Source: SZUA-370 sp034003955
GTDB lineage: Bacteria > Spirochaetota > Spirochaetia > Treponematales > UBA12059
NCBI GenBank assembly: GCA_034003955.1
Contig: JAVEXO010000008.1
Location: 8,541 to 72,540 of the forward strand
Direction of reading: 5' to 3'
Length of the DNA: 64,000 nt
Part shown: in pieces, positions 17,177 to 25,418 of the stretch
Layout of the letters: each line of letters opens with the position of its first letter
Position numbering within the stretch: the stretch's first letter is position 1
Program-made: the position numbers and the translations under genes
The notes under the pieces: model-generated
Databases searched by the model: none
Seen by the model: only the letters and a program-made list of their open reading frames with translations
What the model was told of the DNA's origin: nothing

Positions 17177-18400
17177 GTGCGACAGGTGTTGTTGGGGAGA
17201 TGGGTGATTCTGTGCCTTGCCATCGTTGTGGTTCTTGCGTCATGCGCACCATCCCGAACGGTGACGGCCTTTCAGCGTGAACAGCTGTTCTCACTCGGTT
17301 ACGGCGTGCTGGAGGATCAGCTTAACCTGTTCAGCCTTGAAGGCAAGGCTCCCGCTCAGAAGACAAGGATGGCCATGCGTGATGGCATCTTCTTCGTATC
17401 CAACGGTAATGCCGCCAAGGTTCTAACCCTCTCATCGTATGGCGACCTCTTGGCCATGATATACAACCCCGAGCGCAATCCTCCTCCTGTATCACTGCGT
17501 CCATCAGACTCGGATGCCATAGGGCAAGGGCGAACGGCCAAACCATACCCCTTTACCTCTCCTGGTGAGATAGCCGTAGACTCGCGCCGTACCATCTTCC
17601 TTGAGGACAGGGTTCCTGATTCTCGTCGTTCATACGACGACACCATGAAGGCTAGCCTGGAATACGTCGTGCTGCGTTTCTCCCGTGACGGAGAATACCT
17701 CGACTACCTGGGTCAGGAAGGCGTCGGTGGCACGCCTTTTCCTCCACTGGCAGGCTTATACATAGACTCAAAGGATGACTGTGTTGTGGTATGCCTGACA
17801 GGCTCAGGCTGGACGATATTCAGGTTTGACCCCAGGGGCATGTTGCTTTCAACGATAGCCATAAAGCGTGACGACCTGCCCAGGCCTCCCGAGGAGGCCG
17901 ACACCATTGCTTCCATGGACAAGGTCGTAGCCTTTTCAGACGGATCGGCCCTGGTGCTCAAGCTTGACTACTATCGTGAAATAGTCGATGTCGAGACGCA
18001 TACCCAGGCAGGCATAGAATTCTCCTCCTCATGGGCATGGATCATGGATGGCGCGACAGGTAGCTATGTGGAGCGCTATGAACTACCCACCTTCGAGACT
18101 ATGATGGAACAGAAGGGCGACCAGAAGCGGGTTCCGAGGGCATGGGAGATGATAGGATCGGCTTCCGGGGCATTCTTCCTGTCGGCGGTAGACGACGACG
18201 GCTCCACGTATTATGGCATCTTCGATACTCGCTCAAAGACAATGCGCCGTTTCTCCCTCAGGCTTGAACCAGATGAGACTCTGTACGCTACCTTCTCCCT
18301 GTCTCCAGACGGTATCCTTTCGGCTTTACTGGGTTCAAGGTACGAGGCACGCTTCGTCTGGTGGCGTTTCGACAAGCTGCTCGGAGGCCTGGCGCCGTGA
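17177..18400 (+). CDS. Exported lipoprotein, probable beta-propeller-like fold
   Basis: A 407-residue protein starting at GTG with GGAGG upstream. Residues 1-23 form a lipoprotein signal (positively charged start, hydrophobic core ILCLAIVVVL, lipobox LASC with Cys23). The mature part repeats short beta-rich units such as GDLLAMIYNPERNPPP, GEIAVDSRRTIFLEDRV and AGLYIDSKDDCVVVCLT, reminiscent of NHL- or YVTN-type propellers, but repeat boundaries are not clear by eye. No catalytic motif was seen. The GTGA overlap couples it to nnr, although the two need not share a function. Lipid anchoring on the periplasmic side is inferred; the role is unknown. Confidence 0.82.
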   Translation: MRQVLLGRWVILCLAIVVVLASCAPSRTVTAFQREQLFSLGYGVLEDQLNLFSLEGKAPAQKTRMAMRDGIFFVSNGNAAKVLTLSSYGDLLAMIYNPERNPPPVSLRPSDSDAIGQGRTAKPYPFTSPGEIAVDSRRTIFLEDRVPDSRRSYDDTMKASLEYVVLRFSRDGEYLDYLGQEGVGGTPFPPLAGLYIDSKDDCVVVCLTGSGWTIFRFDPRGMLLSTIAIKRDDLPRPPEEADTIASMDKVVAFSDGSALVLKLDYYREIVDVETHTQAGIEFSSSWAWIMDGATGSYVERYELPTFETMMEQKGDQKRVPRAWEMIGSASGAFFLSAVDDDGSTYYGIFDTRSKTMRRFSLRLEPDETLYATFSLSPDGILSALLGSRYEARFVWWRFDKLLGGLAP

Positions 18401-19953
18401 GGCCGCTCGTCGGTTTTGCCCAGTCGCTTAGGATTGATAGAACAACAAAGGATACATATGCGCTTTCCGATGACCTCCTCATGGAGGCGGCAGCCATAGG
18501 CATGGCGCACATCCTTTTTAATGATGATTCATTGCGCCGTAGCCTCGATGCCGGTGAGCCGCCTGCCCTGGCTATCTGCGGTGGCGGTAACAATGGAGGG
18601 GATGCCCTCGCGCTGCTGCGCCGCCTGGCATTTTCAGGAAGGCGTGGCCTCGTGGCGCTGGTACCGACACGGCTTGGCGATACCTGTGCCCACAGGCTCT
18701 CCGAGGCTACTCGTGCCGGCGTTACCATGCTGGCACCCGATGATTCCAGGGTCAATGATGCCATACGCGAGGCAGGCATAGTCATAGATGGGGCCGCTGG
18801 CGTGGGCTTTAAGGGTGGCTTGCGCCCGGAGCTTGCCAGGCTCATAGGGCTGATGCGCCATGCGCCTTGTCCTGTCGTCGCCATAGACGTACCCTCAGGC
18901 TTGGGCTCTCTACCTGATCCAGGACTCGAGCCAGAACAAGCCGTTTGCGCCTCTGTGAGTCTCTGCGTGGATCCATTGAAGGCAGAGCTCTATTACCAGG
19001 GCAACAGGAGCAATGCCGGCCGCATCATTCCCGTCTCGGGCGTGTTCCCGGTATCCGCAGGCCGCGATTCCAGCGTCTCGCTCCTTGAACCGGATGACCT
19101 CGGCTCCCACCTACCTTTCCTTGATCCAGACTGCCATAAAGGACAGCGAGGTGCCTTAGGCGTCTTTGCGGGGTGCCCTGGATCCACGGGGGCAGCCGTA
19201 CTGTGTTCCAAGGCCGCATCGGCGGCAGGGGCGGGTAGTGTTACCCTGCTTGTGCAAGACCAGATCGTGCCGATACTCAGCTCTCTTTTAGTGTCCCAGA
19301 TGGTAAGGTCAGCCACGCAGCCCGGTACCAGAAGGTTCGACGCCATTGTGGCCGGTCCTGGTTGGGGCATAAACGGGGCTAATGAGCGTAGACTCGATGA
19401 ACTATGGGATTCTGCCCTGCCACTGGTCCTGGACGCCGATGCCTTAAGGCTCCTGGCGGCAAGCCCACGGGAACCTCGCTGTTCGCCATTGATGCTGACA
19501 CCCCATCCTGGGGAGTTCGCCTCGCTGGCCGCCATAGCCGGTGGAGCAGACCCCCGGGATGCACTGTCTTTTGCCGCGGCATGCTCCGTGGCCGCCAGAC
19601 GTGCCCGCTACGATACGTCGGCAGTGCTGGCAGACACGGCCAGGCACTTTGCTGCCGTCATAGTCCTCAAGGGCTCGGTGACCTGGATAGGCGAACCGGA
19701 CGGACGCATGGCAGTATGGGATGGTCGGGATCCGGGCCTGGCCTGCGCAGGCTCCGGCGATGTGTTGGCCGGACTCGCCGGTGGCTTTATGGCTCGCGGT
19801 GCCTCTGCCTGGGATGCCGCCATTGCGGCTGTCATAAGCCATGCTCTGGCGGGCCGGGCTTTGGCCTTCAAGGGATTCTACGAGGCAGGGGATCTACTGG
19901 CCCCTGTAGCCGCCCTGGCCTCTAAAAGGAGTCTAGATGGAAACGAAGGATAA
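18397..19953 (+). CDS. nnr: Bifunctional NAD(P)H-hydrate epimerase/dehydratase
   Basis: This enzyme repairs hydrated NADH and NADPH. The 518-residue protein has the YjeF N-terminal epimerase domain first (residues ~1-210; CGGGNNGGDALALLRRL and AIDVPSGLG) and the ADP/ATP-dependent dehydratase domain second (~230-510; AGPGWGI, LTPHPGEFASL, VVLKGSVTWI and GSGDVLAGLAGGF), the usual bacterial fusion. The GTG at 18397 overlaps the lipoprotein stop and has GGAGG nine bases upstream; an in-frame GTG at 18361 lies deeper in the preceding gene. The following membrane-protein gene overlaps its end by 17 bases. Confidence 0.95.
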   Translation: MRPLVGFAQSLRIDRTTKDTYALSDDLLMEAAAIGMAHILFNDDSLRRSLDAGEPPALAICGGGNNGGDALALLRRLAFSGRRGLVALVPTRLGDTCAHRLSEATRAGVTMLAPDDSRVNDAIREAGIVIDGAAGVGFKGGLRPELARLIGLMRHAPCPVVAIDVPSGLGSLPDPGLEPEQAVCASVSLCVDPLKAELYYQGNRSNAGRIIPVSGVFPVSAGRDSSVSLLEPDDLGSHLPFLDPDCHKGQRGALGVFAGCPGSTGAAVLCSKAASAAGAGSVTLLVQDQIVPILSSLLVSQMVRSATQPGTRRFDAIVAGPGWGINGANERRLDELWDSALPLVLDADALRLLAASPREPRCSPLMLTPHPGEFASLAAIAGGADPRDALSFAAACSVAARRARYDTSAVLADTARHFAAVIVLKGSVTWIGEPDGRMAVWDGRDPGLACAGSGDVLAGLAGGFMARGASAWDAAIAAVISHALAGRALAFKGFYEAGDLLAPVAALASKRSLDGNEG

Positions 19954-20467
19954 GAATCAGATAGTCTATTACTACAACCGTGAAAAGCGTATGGAGAAGG
20001 CAGGCCCCAATGCCAGGTTCATGGTTGACCACTATAACGGCAAGAGGCCCGGGATATTCCGCTCCCTGACGGCGACCAGGTCGCTACGCTATCTATTCTT
20101 CGCCGTCGTGTTCATGACGATAGCGGTGCTTGTCGTCTCATATATACAGGGTTCCAGGAATACTGGCACCGTAGGCGGCGTCAATCTGAGCGTCTCGGCC
20201 ATGTGGTTTGAAGGAGACGTCTATGTCAGCATAAAGCGACGCTCTCCCTGGTACATGGTTTTTACCTCCTCTGCTGCAACGACGTCTGCCATAGAGATAC
20301 GTACGGGTGATGGAAATTCTTCATCCCTGGGTTATATGCAGGCTTCTGACCAGGAGATTAAGCTGCGCTTTGAGGCCGGAATCAAGCCAGAAAGGATAGC
20401 CGTGCTGGCCAGTATCGAGAAGGAAGGAAAGACAGAGTCTGTCGAGCTTGTTTCAAGGGTAGAGTAG
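19937..20467 (+). CDS. Single-pass membrane protein of unknown function
   Basis: A 176-residue protein with a charged N-terminal tail (METKDKNQIVYYYNREKRMEK, of which Tyr and Lys/Arg are prominent), one hydrophobic segment (YLFFAVVFMTIAVLVVSYI, ~54-72), and a C-terminal beta-rich domain of about 100 residues. By the positive-inside rule the tail is cytoplasmic and the domain periplasmic. AAAAGGAG precedes the ATG, which lies inside the end of nnr, so translation is coupled. No family was recognised. The C-terminal region (DVYVSIKRRSPWYMVF, IRTGDGNSSSLGYM) has the look of a small immunoglobulin-like fold, which is inference. Confidence 0.75.
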   Translation: METKDKNQIVYYYNREKRMEKAGPNARFMVDHYNGKRPGIFRSLTATRSLRYLFFAVVFMTIAVLVVSYIQGSRNTGTVGGVNLSVSAMWFEGDVYVSIKRRSPWYMVFTSSAATTSAIEIRTGDGNSSSLGYMQASDQEIKLRFEAGIKPERIAVLASIEKEGKTESVELVSRVE

Positions 20468-20476
20468 GTTGCGACC

Positions 20477-20505
20477 TTGACCGGGCTATTGCTTTTCGCT
20501 ATGGT
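20477..20505 (+). promoter_or_regulatory. Candidate internal sigma-70 promoter
   Basis: TTGACC (20477-20482) and TATGGT (20500-20505) have a 17-base spacer in the gap after the single-pass membrane protein gene. Transcription would start near 20512, giving a 23-base leader with a GAAGGGGG ribosome-binding site for the membrane protein at 20535. Confidence 0.4.
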
Positions 20506-20534
20506 AAAATACACATTTGAAGGGGGATGACGGC

Positions 20535-20945
20535 ATGGTTCAGTTCTATCTTTTGAGCGTCATCATGAATATAGTCGCTGGCTACGCCCTCCTCTCGTTC
20601 GAGACGGAGCCCAAGGGTAGCAAGTTCGACGGTATACGGGAATACTTGAAGGATAGTACCATCCGCCTTGTCCTGGGTATCCTGTGCGCCACCGTTGGCT
20701 TCTTCAAGCTCCTGACGGTCATGCGTGGCGATATTCCTGTGGTTGGCGACCTGCTGCCTTCCTTGGCAGGAATGGCTTCCGGGCTTACACTCCTCCTTGA
20801 GTTCTACCGCACAAATTCTCAGGTCACTACAAATGGCTTGGAGAAGCTCAACTCCATCTTTGTGGCCAACAGGCGCATAGTGGGCATCGTAGCCGTGGTC
20901 AGCGGTTTTGTACATTTCCTCTTTGCAAACGTTTTGTTCCTCTAG
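20535..20945 (+). CDS. Small polytopic membrane protein of unknown function
   Basis: A 136-residue protein with about four hydrophobic segments (for example FYLLSVIMNIVAGYALLSF, LVLGILCATVGFFKLLTV, LPSLAGMASGLTLLLEFY and VGIVAVVSGFVHFLFANVLF). The ATG at 20535 follows a GAAGGGGG ribosome-binding site; a TTG at 20517 would add six residues and remove the site. The stop codon is directly followed by the Nudix start codon. No family motif was recognised. Confidence 0.75.
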   Translation: MVQFYLLSVIMNIVAGYALLSFETEPKGSKFDGIREYLKDSTIRLVLGILCATVGFFKLLTVMRGDIPVVGDLLPSLAGMASGLTLLLEFYRTNSQVTTNGLEKLNSIFVANRRIVGIVAVVSGFVHFLFANVLFL

Positions 20946-21332
20946 ATGCGGTCTCTTGCCGGTATAGCGCTTCGTGCTAACAGCGTCTTCGTGGCTCAAA
21001 GGCTAGCCGGAGGAGCGATGGGCGGCAAGTGGGAATTCCCTGGCGGCAAGGGTGAATCCGGAGAAAGCGACCAAGAGGCCATAGCCAGGGAGTACGACGA
21101 GGAATTTGGGCTTAAGGTACGAGTCGGGGACACGATAGGAGAGTCGTCATTCGAGAACGCAGGCAAGCGCTACGCCTTGGCGGCCATTTTAGTGTCTTTC
21201 GATGGAGAGCCACCGGCGCTCAGGGAGCATCAACGGGTATTATGGGTAGACGCCGAGGCCTTGAGCAAGCTCGACCTGTCTGATTCTGACCGCTCACTTG
21301 TTCCCTTCGTCCTGCCTCTATTGGTCCGCTGA
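20946..21332 (+). CDS. mutT: MutT-like Nudix hydrolase
   Basis: A 128-residue Nudix protein, the size of MutT (8-oxo-dGTP diphosphatase). The Nudix box fits the consensus G-x5-E-x7-REUxEExGU: GKGESGESDQEAIAREYDEE followed by FGL. FPGGKGE just before it and the C-terminal region LREHQRVLWVDAEALSKLDL match the MutT subgroup, which also includes (d)CTP hydrolases. The ATG follows the preceding stop directly, with no spacer. The 3' end overlaps the convergent xseB gene by 15 bases. Confidence 0.85.
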   Translation: MRSLAGIALRANSVFVAQRLAGGAMGGKWEFPGGKGESGESDQEAIAREYDEEFGLKVRVGDTIGESSFENAGKRYALAAILVSFDGEPPALREHQRVLWVDAEALSKLDLSDSDRSLVPFVLPLLVR

Positions 21333-21551
21333 GTCGAAGAGGCCCAGCTCTGGCTTGCCATCTGGCGCTACAGGCCGGTTGAGCAGTATTTCTACCCTCG
21401 CTTCTACGCGCTGCAAGTCCTTCTCGAGTCCTTTTGATAGCTTTATGCCTTCCTCGAATATGGCCATGGCATCTTCTAACGCAAGCTCAGGATCCCGTAT
21501 GCTCTCCGACAATTCTTCCAGGCGCTTGAGCCTTTCCTCAAAATTCTTCAT
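21318..21551 (-). CDS. xseB: Exodeoxyribonuclease VII small subunit
   Basis: A 77-residue helical protein with the XseB pattern FEERLKRLEELSESIRDPEL, ALEDAMAIFEEGIKLSKGLE. It binds XseA to form exonuclease VII, which degrades single-stranded DNA. The start codon overlaps the xseA stop by 4 bases, fixing subunit coupling. Its last 15 bases overlap the end of the convergent Nudix gene. Confidence 0.93.
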   Translation of the reverse strand: MKNFEERLKRLEELSESIRDPELALEDAMAIFEEGIKLSKGLEKDLQRVEARVEILLNRPVAPDGKPELGLFDSADQ

Positions 21552-22750
21552 CCATGTACCTCCGCTATCGTGGCCACGGCATCGCCCTTGGCAAATGTTA
21601 TTGAAACTGATTCTCCAGCTGACAGGGCGGAGGCATCCCTCAATGCTGCCTTGTCTCCAGGACGCCTGACGACGGCGAAACCTCGAGCCAGTATGGCCAT
21701 GGGGTCTGAGGCTGCCAGCAGTGACGCCGAGCCACTCAGCCGCTGTCCAGAGCCGCTGATGGCGCTTGCAATGCCACGAGACAGCTCTTCGCTGGCGTAG
21801 TCAAAACGCTGGCGGTATGGCTGGAGAACACGCTCGAAGCGTAGCTCTAGCCTGTCGCTGGAAAAGGATTCTACGAGCATCCTGGCCTTCTGCAGGCGGG
21901 CATTGAAGCTGAGGCTCAAGGTTTCTGCCGCCACGTCTATCCGTTCGGCTATGGCTGCCGCGCTGTCTGATACCAGCTCGGCGGCGGCGCTTGGTGTAGG
22001 AGCCCGCATAGACGCCGCGTAGTCGCACAGGCTCCAGTCTATCTCGTGTCCTACGGCACTTATCACCGGTATTCTGGAGGCCGCAACCGCACGCACCACC
22101 GACTCATCAGAGAATGCCAGGAGATCCTCCAGAGAGCCACCGCCACGGCTCAGGATTATGACGTCGCCAAGGGCATAGTCATTGGCTGCCTTTATCTGCC
22201 TAACGAGTGCCGGTGGCGCCTCGTCACCCTGGACAGCTGAGGGCAGTATGGTGATTCTAAGTCCGGCGTTTCTTCTGCTCAGGACAGAAAGGATGTCATG
22301 GAGGGCGGCTCCTGTGGGAGAGCTTATGACGGCTACACGGCTAGGGAAGGCCGGTATAGGGGGCTTTGTGGCCTGGTCGAACAGCCCTTCATCGGCTAGC
22401 CGTCGTTTGCGTTCCTCCAGAAGGGCCAGGATGTCGCCTTCACCGGCCTTCTGCATAGACTCAACGACAATCTGGTACTGGCCCCTTGCCGCGTAGACAC
22501 CAAGTGCTCCGCGTGCGCGGACCAAGGCACCGTCTGTTGGTTTAAAGTTGAGCCTCATCGCTCGCCCTTTAAACATGACGGCCTGGATGGAGGCGCCAGA
22601 GTCCTTGAGGGTAAAGTAGACGTGGCCGGATGAGGCGGGCCGCCAGTTTGATATCTCGGCTTCGAGCAGGACGTCTGGCAGGGCGTCTTCTATGAGATTC
22701 TTGACTATGCCGGTAAGCTCGCTAACCGACAGCGCACGCTCGTCTGTCAT
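21548..22750 (-). CDS. xseA: Exodeoxyribonuclease VII large subunit
   Basis: The catalytic subunit of exonuclease VII. The 400-residue protein has an N-terminal OB fold (residues ~1-100; LLEAEISNWRPASSGHVYFT), the nuclease domain (FPSRVAVISSPTGAALHDIL, VIILSRGGGSLEDLLAFSDE, SAVGHEIDWSLCDYAASMRA), and a long helical C-terminus (~250-370) that contacts XseB. The ATG at 22750 gives the canonical start MTDERALSVSELT; an in-frame ATG at 22786 would add 12 residues. No Shine-Dalgarno is present, and a -10-like TATGGT (22762-22757) ends 6 bases before the start. xseB follows with a 4-base overlap. Confidence 0.95.
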   Translation of the reverse strand: MTDERALSVSELTGIVKNLIEDALPDVLLEAEISNWRPASSGHVYFTLKDSGASIQAVMFKGRAMRLNFKPTDGALVRARGALGVYAARGQYQIVVESMQKAGEGDILALLEERKRRLADEGLFDQATKPPIPAFPSRVAVISSPTGAALHDILSVLSRRNAGLRITILPSAVQGDEAPPALVRQIKAANDYALGDVIILSRGGGSLEDLLAFSDESVVRAVAASRIPVISAVGHEIDWSLCDYAASMRAPTPSAAAELVSDSAAAIAERIDVAAETLSLSFNARLQKARMLVESFSSDRLELRFERVLQPYRQRFDYASEELSRGIASAISGSGQRLSGSASLLAASDPMAILARGFAVVRRPGDKAALRDASALSAGESVSITFAKGDAVATIAEVHG

Positions 22751-22756
22751 GACCGT

Positions 22757-22822
22757 ACCATACTCCGGCCCAGAGTACGCGCGCAAGAGTGGGTGGAAAA
22801 TTCTACTGTTTTCATGTATACC
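22757..22822. promoter_or_regulatory. Divergent promoter region between xseA and the 22830 gene
   Basis: Leftward: TATGGT (22762-22757) ends 6 bases before the xseA ATG, with a poor -35. Rightward: TGGAAA (22794-22799), 17 bases, TATACC (22817-22822), ending 7 bases before the ATG at 22830. Each hexamer matches about 4 of 6 consensus bases at best, so both are tentative. Both would give leaderless mRNAs. Confidence 0.3.
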
Positions 22823-22829
22823 ATTAGGT

Positions 22830-23630
22830 ATGAGACGTTTCGTTTTGACGATTATAGTACTGTCGTTGCTATCTGGAGCCGTCTTCCTCGTAGGATGGTT
22901 GCCGCTTCGAGTCAGGCCCGGCAGCTATGCCGTGCTGGTAAGCAAGACAGGGGGAGTGTCAGATCTGGTTATAGAACCAGGAGTCTTCAGGTGGAGCCCA
23001 TCGGTATTCCTTCCAACCAACGCCAGGTTTGTCCACTATATCCCGGTCATGGCCGAGCGCTTCATTGAGATTACTGGCGAGCTGCCTTCAGCCGATGTGT
23101 ATGGGGCCTTCATGGCAGGTGAGCCTGATTTTTCGTACGCCATATCTGCCAGTCTGAGTGCTGCACCAAAACCAGAGGCTCTGCCTGAACTCTTCAAGCG
23201 TTGGGGCGTTGATGATGACGATAAGCTTTCGACATGGCTTGATGGCGAGATGGATCTAGCCGCTAACGAGCTTAAGAGCCTGCTTGTAGCCTCTGATAAT
23301 GATACCGAGACGCCAAGCGAGGCATCGCTTGTACGTGCTATGTCTGAAGGCCATCCTCTCCTTGATATTCGCGGTATACGGATTGTGTCGGTCAGCAGGC
23401 CAGACCCAAGGCTCTACGAAGAGGCAAGGCGTCTGTATTCCTCCTACATGGATAGCTTCAGGGCGGCTGTGGAACCAGTCATGGCTGAAGCATCCAGCAT
23501 GGCGGCAGAACAGCAGATCCGCATGGATACACTCAAGCGCTACGGTGAGCTTTTAGAGCAGTATCCAATGCTCGTAGATTATCTGGCCATAGAGGCAGGC
23601 CTGGCGCCTCGAGCGATGAGCGGAAAGTAA
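22830..23630 (+). CDS. Membrane-anchored protein with a prohibitin/SPFH-like N-terminus
   Basis: A 266-residue protein with an N-terminal hydrophobic anchor (MRRFVLTIIVLSLLSGAVFL) followed by WLPLRVRPGSYAVLVSKTGG and VIEPGVFRWSPSVFLPTNAR. That pattern, a membrane anchor followed by a pore-like beta strand and a statement of an upper limit, recalls the start of SPFH/band-7 proteins. The rest is not recognisable as a complete SPFH domain. The C-terminal third is helical and charged (DPRLYEEARRLYSSYMDSF, AAEQQIRMDTLKRYGELLEQ). The ATG at 22830 was chosen for the membrane anchor; the frame runs open further upstream into xseA. The HIT-protein gene begins 4 bases after its stop. Function unknown. 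Confidence 0.7.
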   Translation: MRRFVLTIIVLSLLSGAVFLVGWLPLRVRPGSYAVLVSKTGGVSDLVIEPGVFRWSPSVFLPTNARFVHYIPVMAERFIEITGELPSADVYGAFMAGEPDFSYAISASLSAAPKPEALPELFKRWGVDDDDKLSTWLDGEMDLAANELKSLLVASDNDTETPSEASLVRAMSEGHPLLDIRGIRIVSVSRPDPRLYEEARRLYSSYMDSFRAAVEPVMAEASSMAAEQQIRMDTLKRYGELLEQYPMLVDYLAIEAGLAPRAMSGK

Positions 23631-23634
23631 GACG

Positions 23635-24132
23635 GTGGAGTATTTCTTTAATTTTGATAAGCTAGGCTATCTGACGGGCAAGAAGCCCGATGGCTGCATA
23701 CTCTGCCTGGTTGCAGAAGGTTCAGAAGAGGTTCAGAACCTGGGTGTATACCAGACGGCACTGTCTATGGTTTCACTCAATCTGTACCCATACAATCCAG
23801 GACACCTTATGGTGTTCCCAAGGCGACACATTCAGGACATACGACAGCTCAGTGCCGACGAGCAGGCCGACATAGAGGCCCTAAGCCGCCTGTGTCTCGA
23901 TGTATTGGACAGCACCCACCACCCCGTGGCCTATAACCTGGGCTATAACATGGGTCTGTCGGCAGGAGCAAGCATAGACCACCTGCACCTGCACATAATA
24001 CCACGCTACGCCCGTGAGATAGGCATAACAGAACTCCTTGCCGGCAGGCGTGTCCTCGTCCAGAATCCACTCGATACCCGGCTTTTGCTCATAGAGGCCT
24101 TCAAGAAGCTGGCTGACACTCAGGATCCTTAG
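23635..24132 (+). CDS. HIT-family nucleotide hydrolase/transferase
   Basis: A 165-residue histidine-triad protein. The triad is HLHLHII (residues ~119-125) in ASIDHLHLHIIPRYAREIG. The zinc-type GCILC is near the N-terminus, and NLYPYNPGHLMVFPRRHI is the usual beta-hairpin. Its length and the extended C-terminal helix resemble the diadenosine-polyphosphate hydrolase/AP4A phosphorylase-like subgroup rather than short HINT proteins. The start is GTG at 23635, just 4 bases after the previous stop. The gene overlaps the end of the convergent thiamine pyrophosphokinase-type gene by 4 bases. Confidence 0.9.
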   Translation: MEYFFNFDKLGYLTGKKPDGCILCLVAEGSEEVQNLGVYQTALSMVSLNLYPYNPGHLMVFPRRHIQDIRQLSADEQADIEALSRLCLDVLDSTHHPVAYNLGYNMGLSAGASIDHLHLHIIPRYAREIGITELLAGRRVLVQNPLDTRLLLIEAFKKLADTQDP

Positions 24133-24782
24133 AGAGGCATTGAGTCTAGAAGCCTATCCTGGAGGGGCAGGACGACGAAGACTGGCCTCTGGCCTGGATC
24201 GATCAGCACCTCGTCCGATGAGGCCATATTGGATATGCCAAAGTGACTCTGGTCCCATGACAGGCCGGCAAGCGGCCATCGTAAGCCCTCGCTGTGCATA
24301 CCTATAGCCCCGCCCGATAGCGGGAATACCGAGACTGTCGCGCCGGTGCCCACACGAAACCGTCGTGGTTCCTGTAGGCGAACGATGCGTGAGCCAGAAC
24401 AGAGCCATTCGTCTGGCCCCGAGGGGCGTTCAAGGAGGGCCCTGAGCGCCAGGAGATGGTCGAGCCTGCCTCCTCCTCCTCCAGCCATCACTATTGTCTC
24501 GTAGCCACGCTTCCTTAACTCGGCTAAGCCTATCTCCGTGTCGGTGTCGTCCTTGTCTACAGGAAACACCATGCTCCCAGGATACTCGGAGATGATGGCT
24601 GGGTTGGATATAGAATCCATATCGCCCACTACCAGATCTGGGCGAAGGTTCCATGCACGCAAAGTATCGAGGCCTGAATCTGCGGCGCATATAAATGAGA
24701 ATTCAGACAACCGGTCTTGTAATGCCCTGAAGGGGGGTGGGTCGCCACCTATGACCAGGAGGGCCGTCTGTCCGGCGCTCAA
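24129..24782 (-). CDS. thiN: Thiamine pyrophosphokinase family protein
   Basis: Thiamine pyrophosphokinase makes the cofactor thiamine diphosphate from thiamine and ATP. The 217-residue protein has the expected acidic motifs: CAADSGLDTLRAW, PDLVVGDMDSI and DKDDTDTEIGLAEL, followed by the glycine-rich GGGGGRLDHLLA. The C-terminal beta domain (IRMVRL-like, VSVFPLSGGAIGMHSEGLRW) is the thiamine-binding half. Its start overlaps the stop of the upstream exported-protein gene by 4 bases. Whether the organism salvages thiamine cannot be read here, but the NMT1/THI5-like importer at 6130-8553 is a possible source of precursors. Confidence 0.9.
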   Translation of the reverse strand: MSAGQTALLVIGGDPPPFRALQDRLSEFSFICAADSGLDTLRAWNLRPDLVVGDMDSISNPAIISEYPGSMVFPVDKDDTDTEIGLAELRKRGYETIVMAGGGGGRLDHLLALRALLERPSGPDEWLCSGSRIVRLQEPRRFRVGTGATVSVFPLSGGAIGMHSEGLRWPLAGLSWDQSHFGISNMASSDEVLIDPGQRPVFVVLPLQDRLLDSMPL

Positions 24783-25378
24783 TAGACTGCCTCGTCCATG
24801 GCCTCGAAGTCGGCTCGTACCTTGGCAAGCCTCTTAAGCTCGCGCTCTATGATGCGTCCATAGTCAAGCTGGCCATCGACTATCCTGAACGACTCGTCTT
24901 CCCAGGCTTGTACATCGGGCAAAAAGATGAAGCGCATACCTTCTGCCTTTCGAGCCCATTCCTGTGCCCCAGGCCAGTAGGCCAGTGCCGCCCTGTAGGC
25001 TGTCTCGGCAATTTCCAGGCTCTCCAGGTTCTCTCGTTTCCATGGCGCATTATAGAAGTAGGCAACCTGCTTGTCGAACTTAGCCCCGAGATAGAGATGC
25101 TGCTCTATCATCTTGAGTTCAATGTGCATGTTAAAGAGGTATCGGTATCGTTCCCAGTGACGCTTGTCTTCTATCTTGGCAAGGGCATAGAGGGGGTTGC
25201 AGAAATCTGCCTTTTGAGCCTGCTCCAGAAAATAGATATTCTCTATGGTATCGTCTGGATACTGGATGTAGTGTATGTGGTAGAGCCTGTAGAACTGTTC
25301 CTTGAAGTACACGGGATATCCCGGCAGGGCAAGGGAGCAGGCTACTAGAAATACGCACAGGGTTGCCAATCGTTTCAT
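24779..25378 (-). CDS. Exported helical protein of unknown function
   Basis: A 199-residue protein with a signal peptide (MKRLATLCVFLVACSLALPG). A Cys occurs in LVACSLALPGYPVYF but not in a good lipobox position. The mature part is rich in aromatic and charged residues (YFKEQFYRLYHIHYIQYPDD, KIEDKRHWERYRYLF) and contains TPR-like helix pairs (LESLEIAETAYRAALAYWPG, AQEWARKAEGMRFIFLPD). No catalytic motif is visible. It lies between tmk (40 bases upstream) and the thiamine pyrophosphokinase-type gene (4-base overlap). It appears to be of a kind found in treponemes, but this is memory-based and unverified. Confidence 0.75.
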   Translation of the reverse strand: MKRLATLCVFLVACSLALPGYPVYFKEQFYRLYHIHYIQYPDDTIENIYFLEQAQKADFCNPLYALAKIEDKRHWERYRYLFNMHIELKMIEQHLYLGAKFDKQVAYFYNAPWKRENLESLEIAETAYRAALAYWPGAQEWARKAEGMRFIFLPDVQAWEDESFRIVDGQLDYGRIIERELKRLAKVRADFEAMDEAVY

Positions 25379-25418
25379 ACATTAGAAGTATCGGCCTACA
25401 CGATGGCCGGGTATAGCT

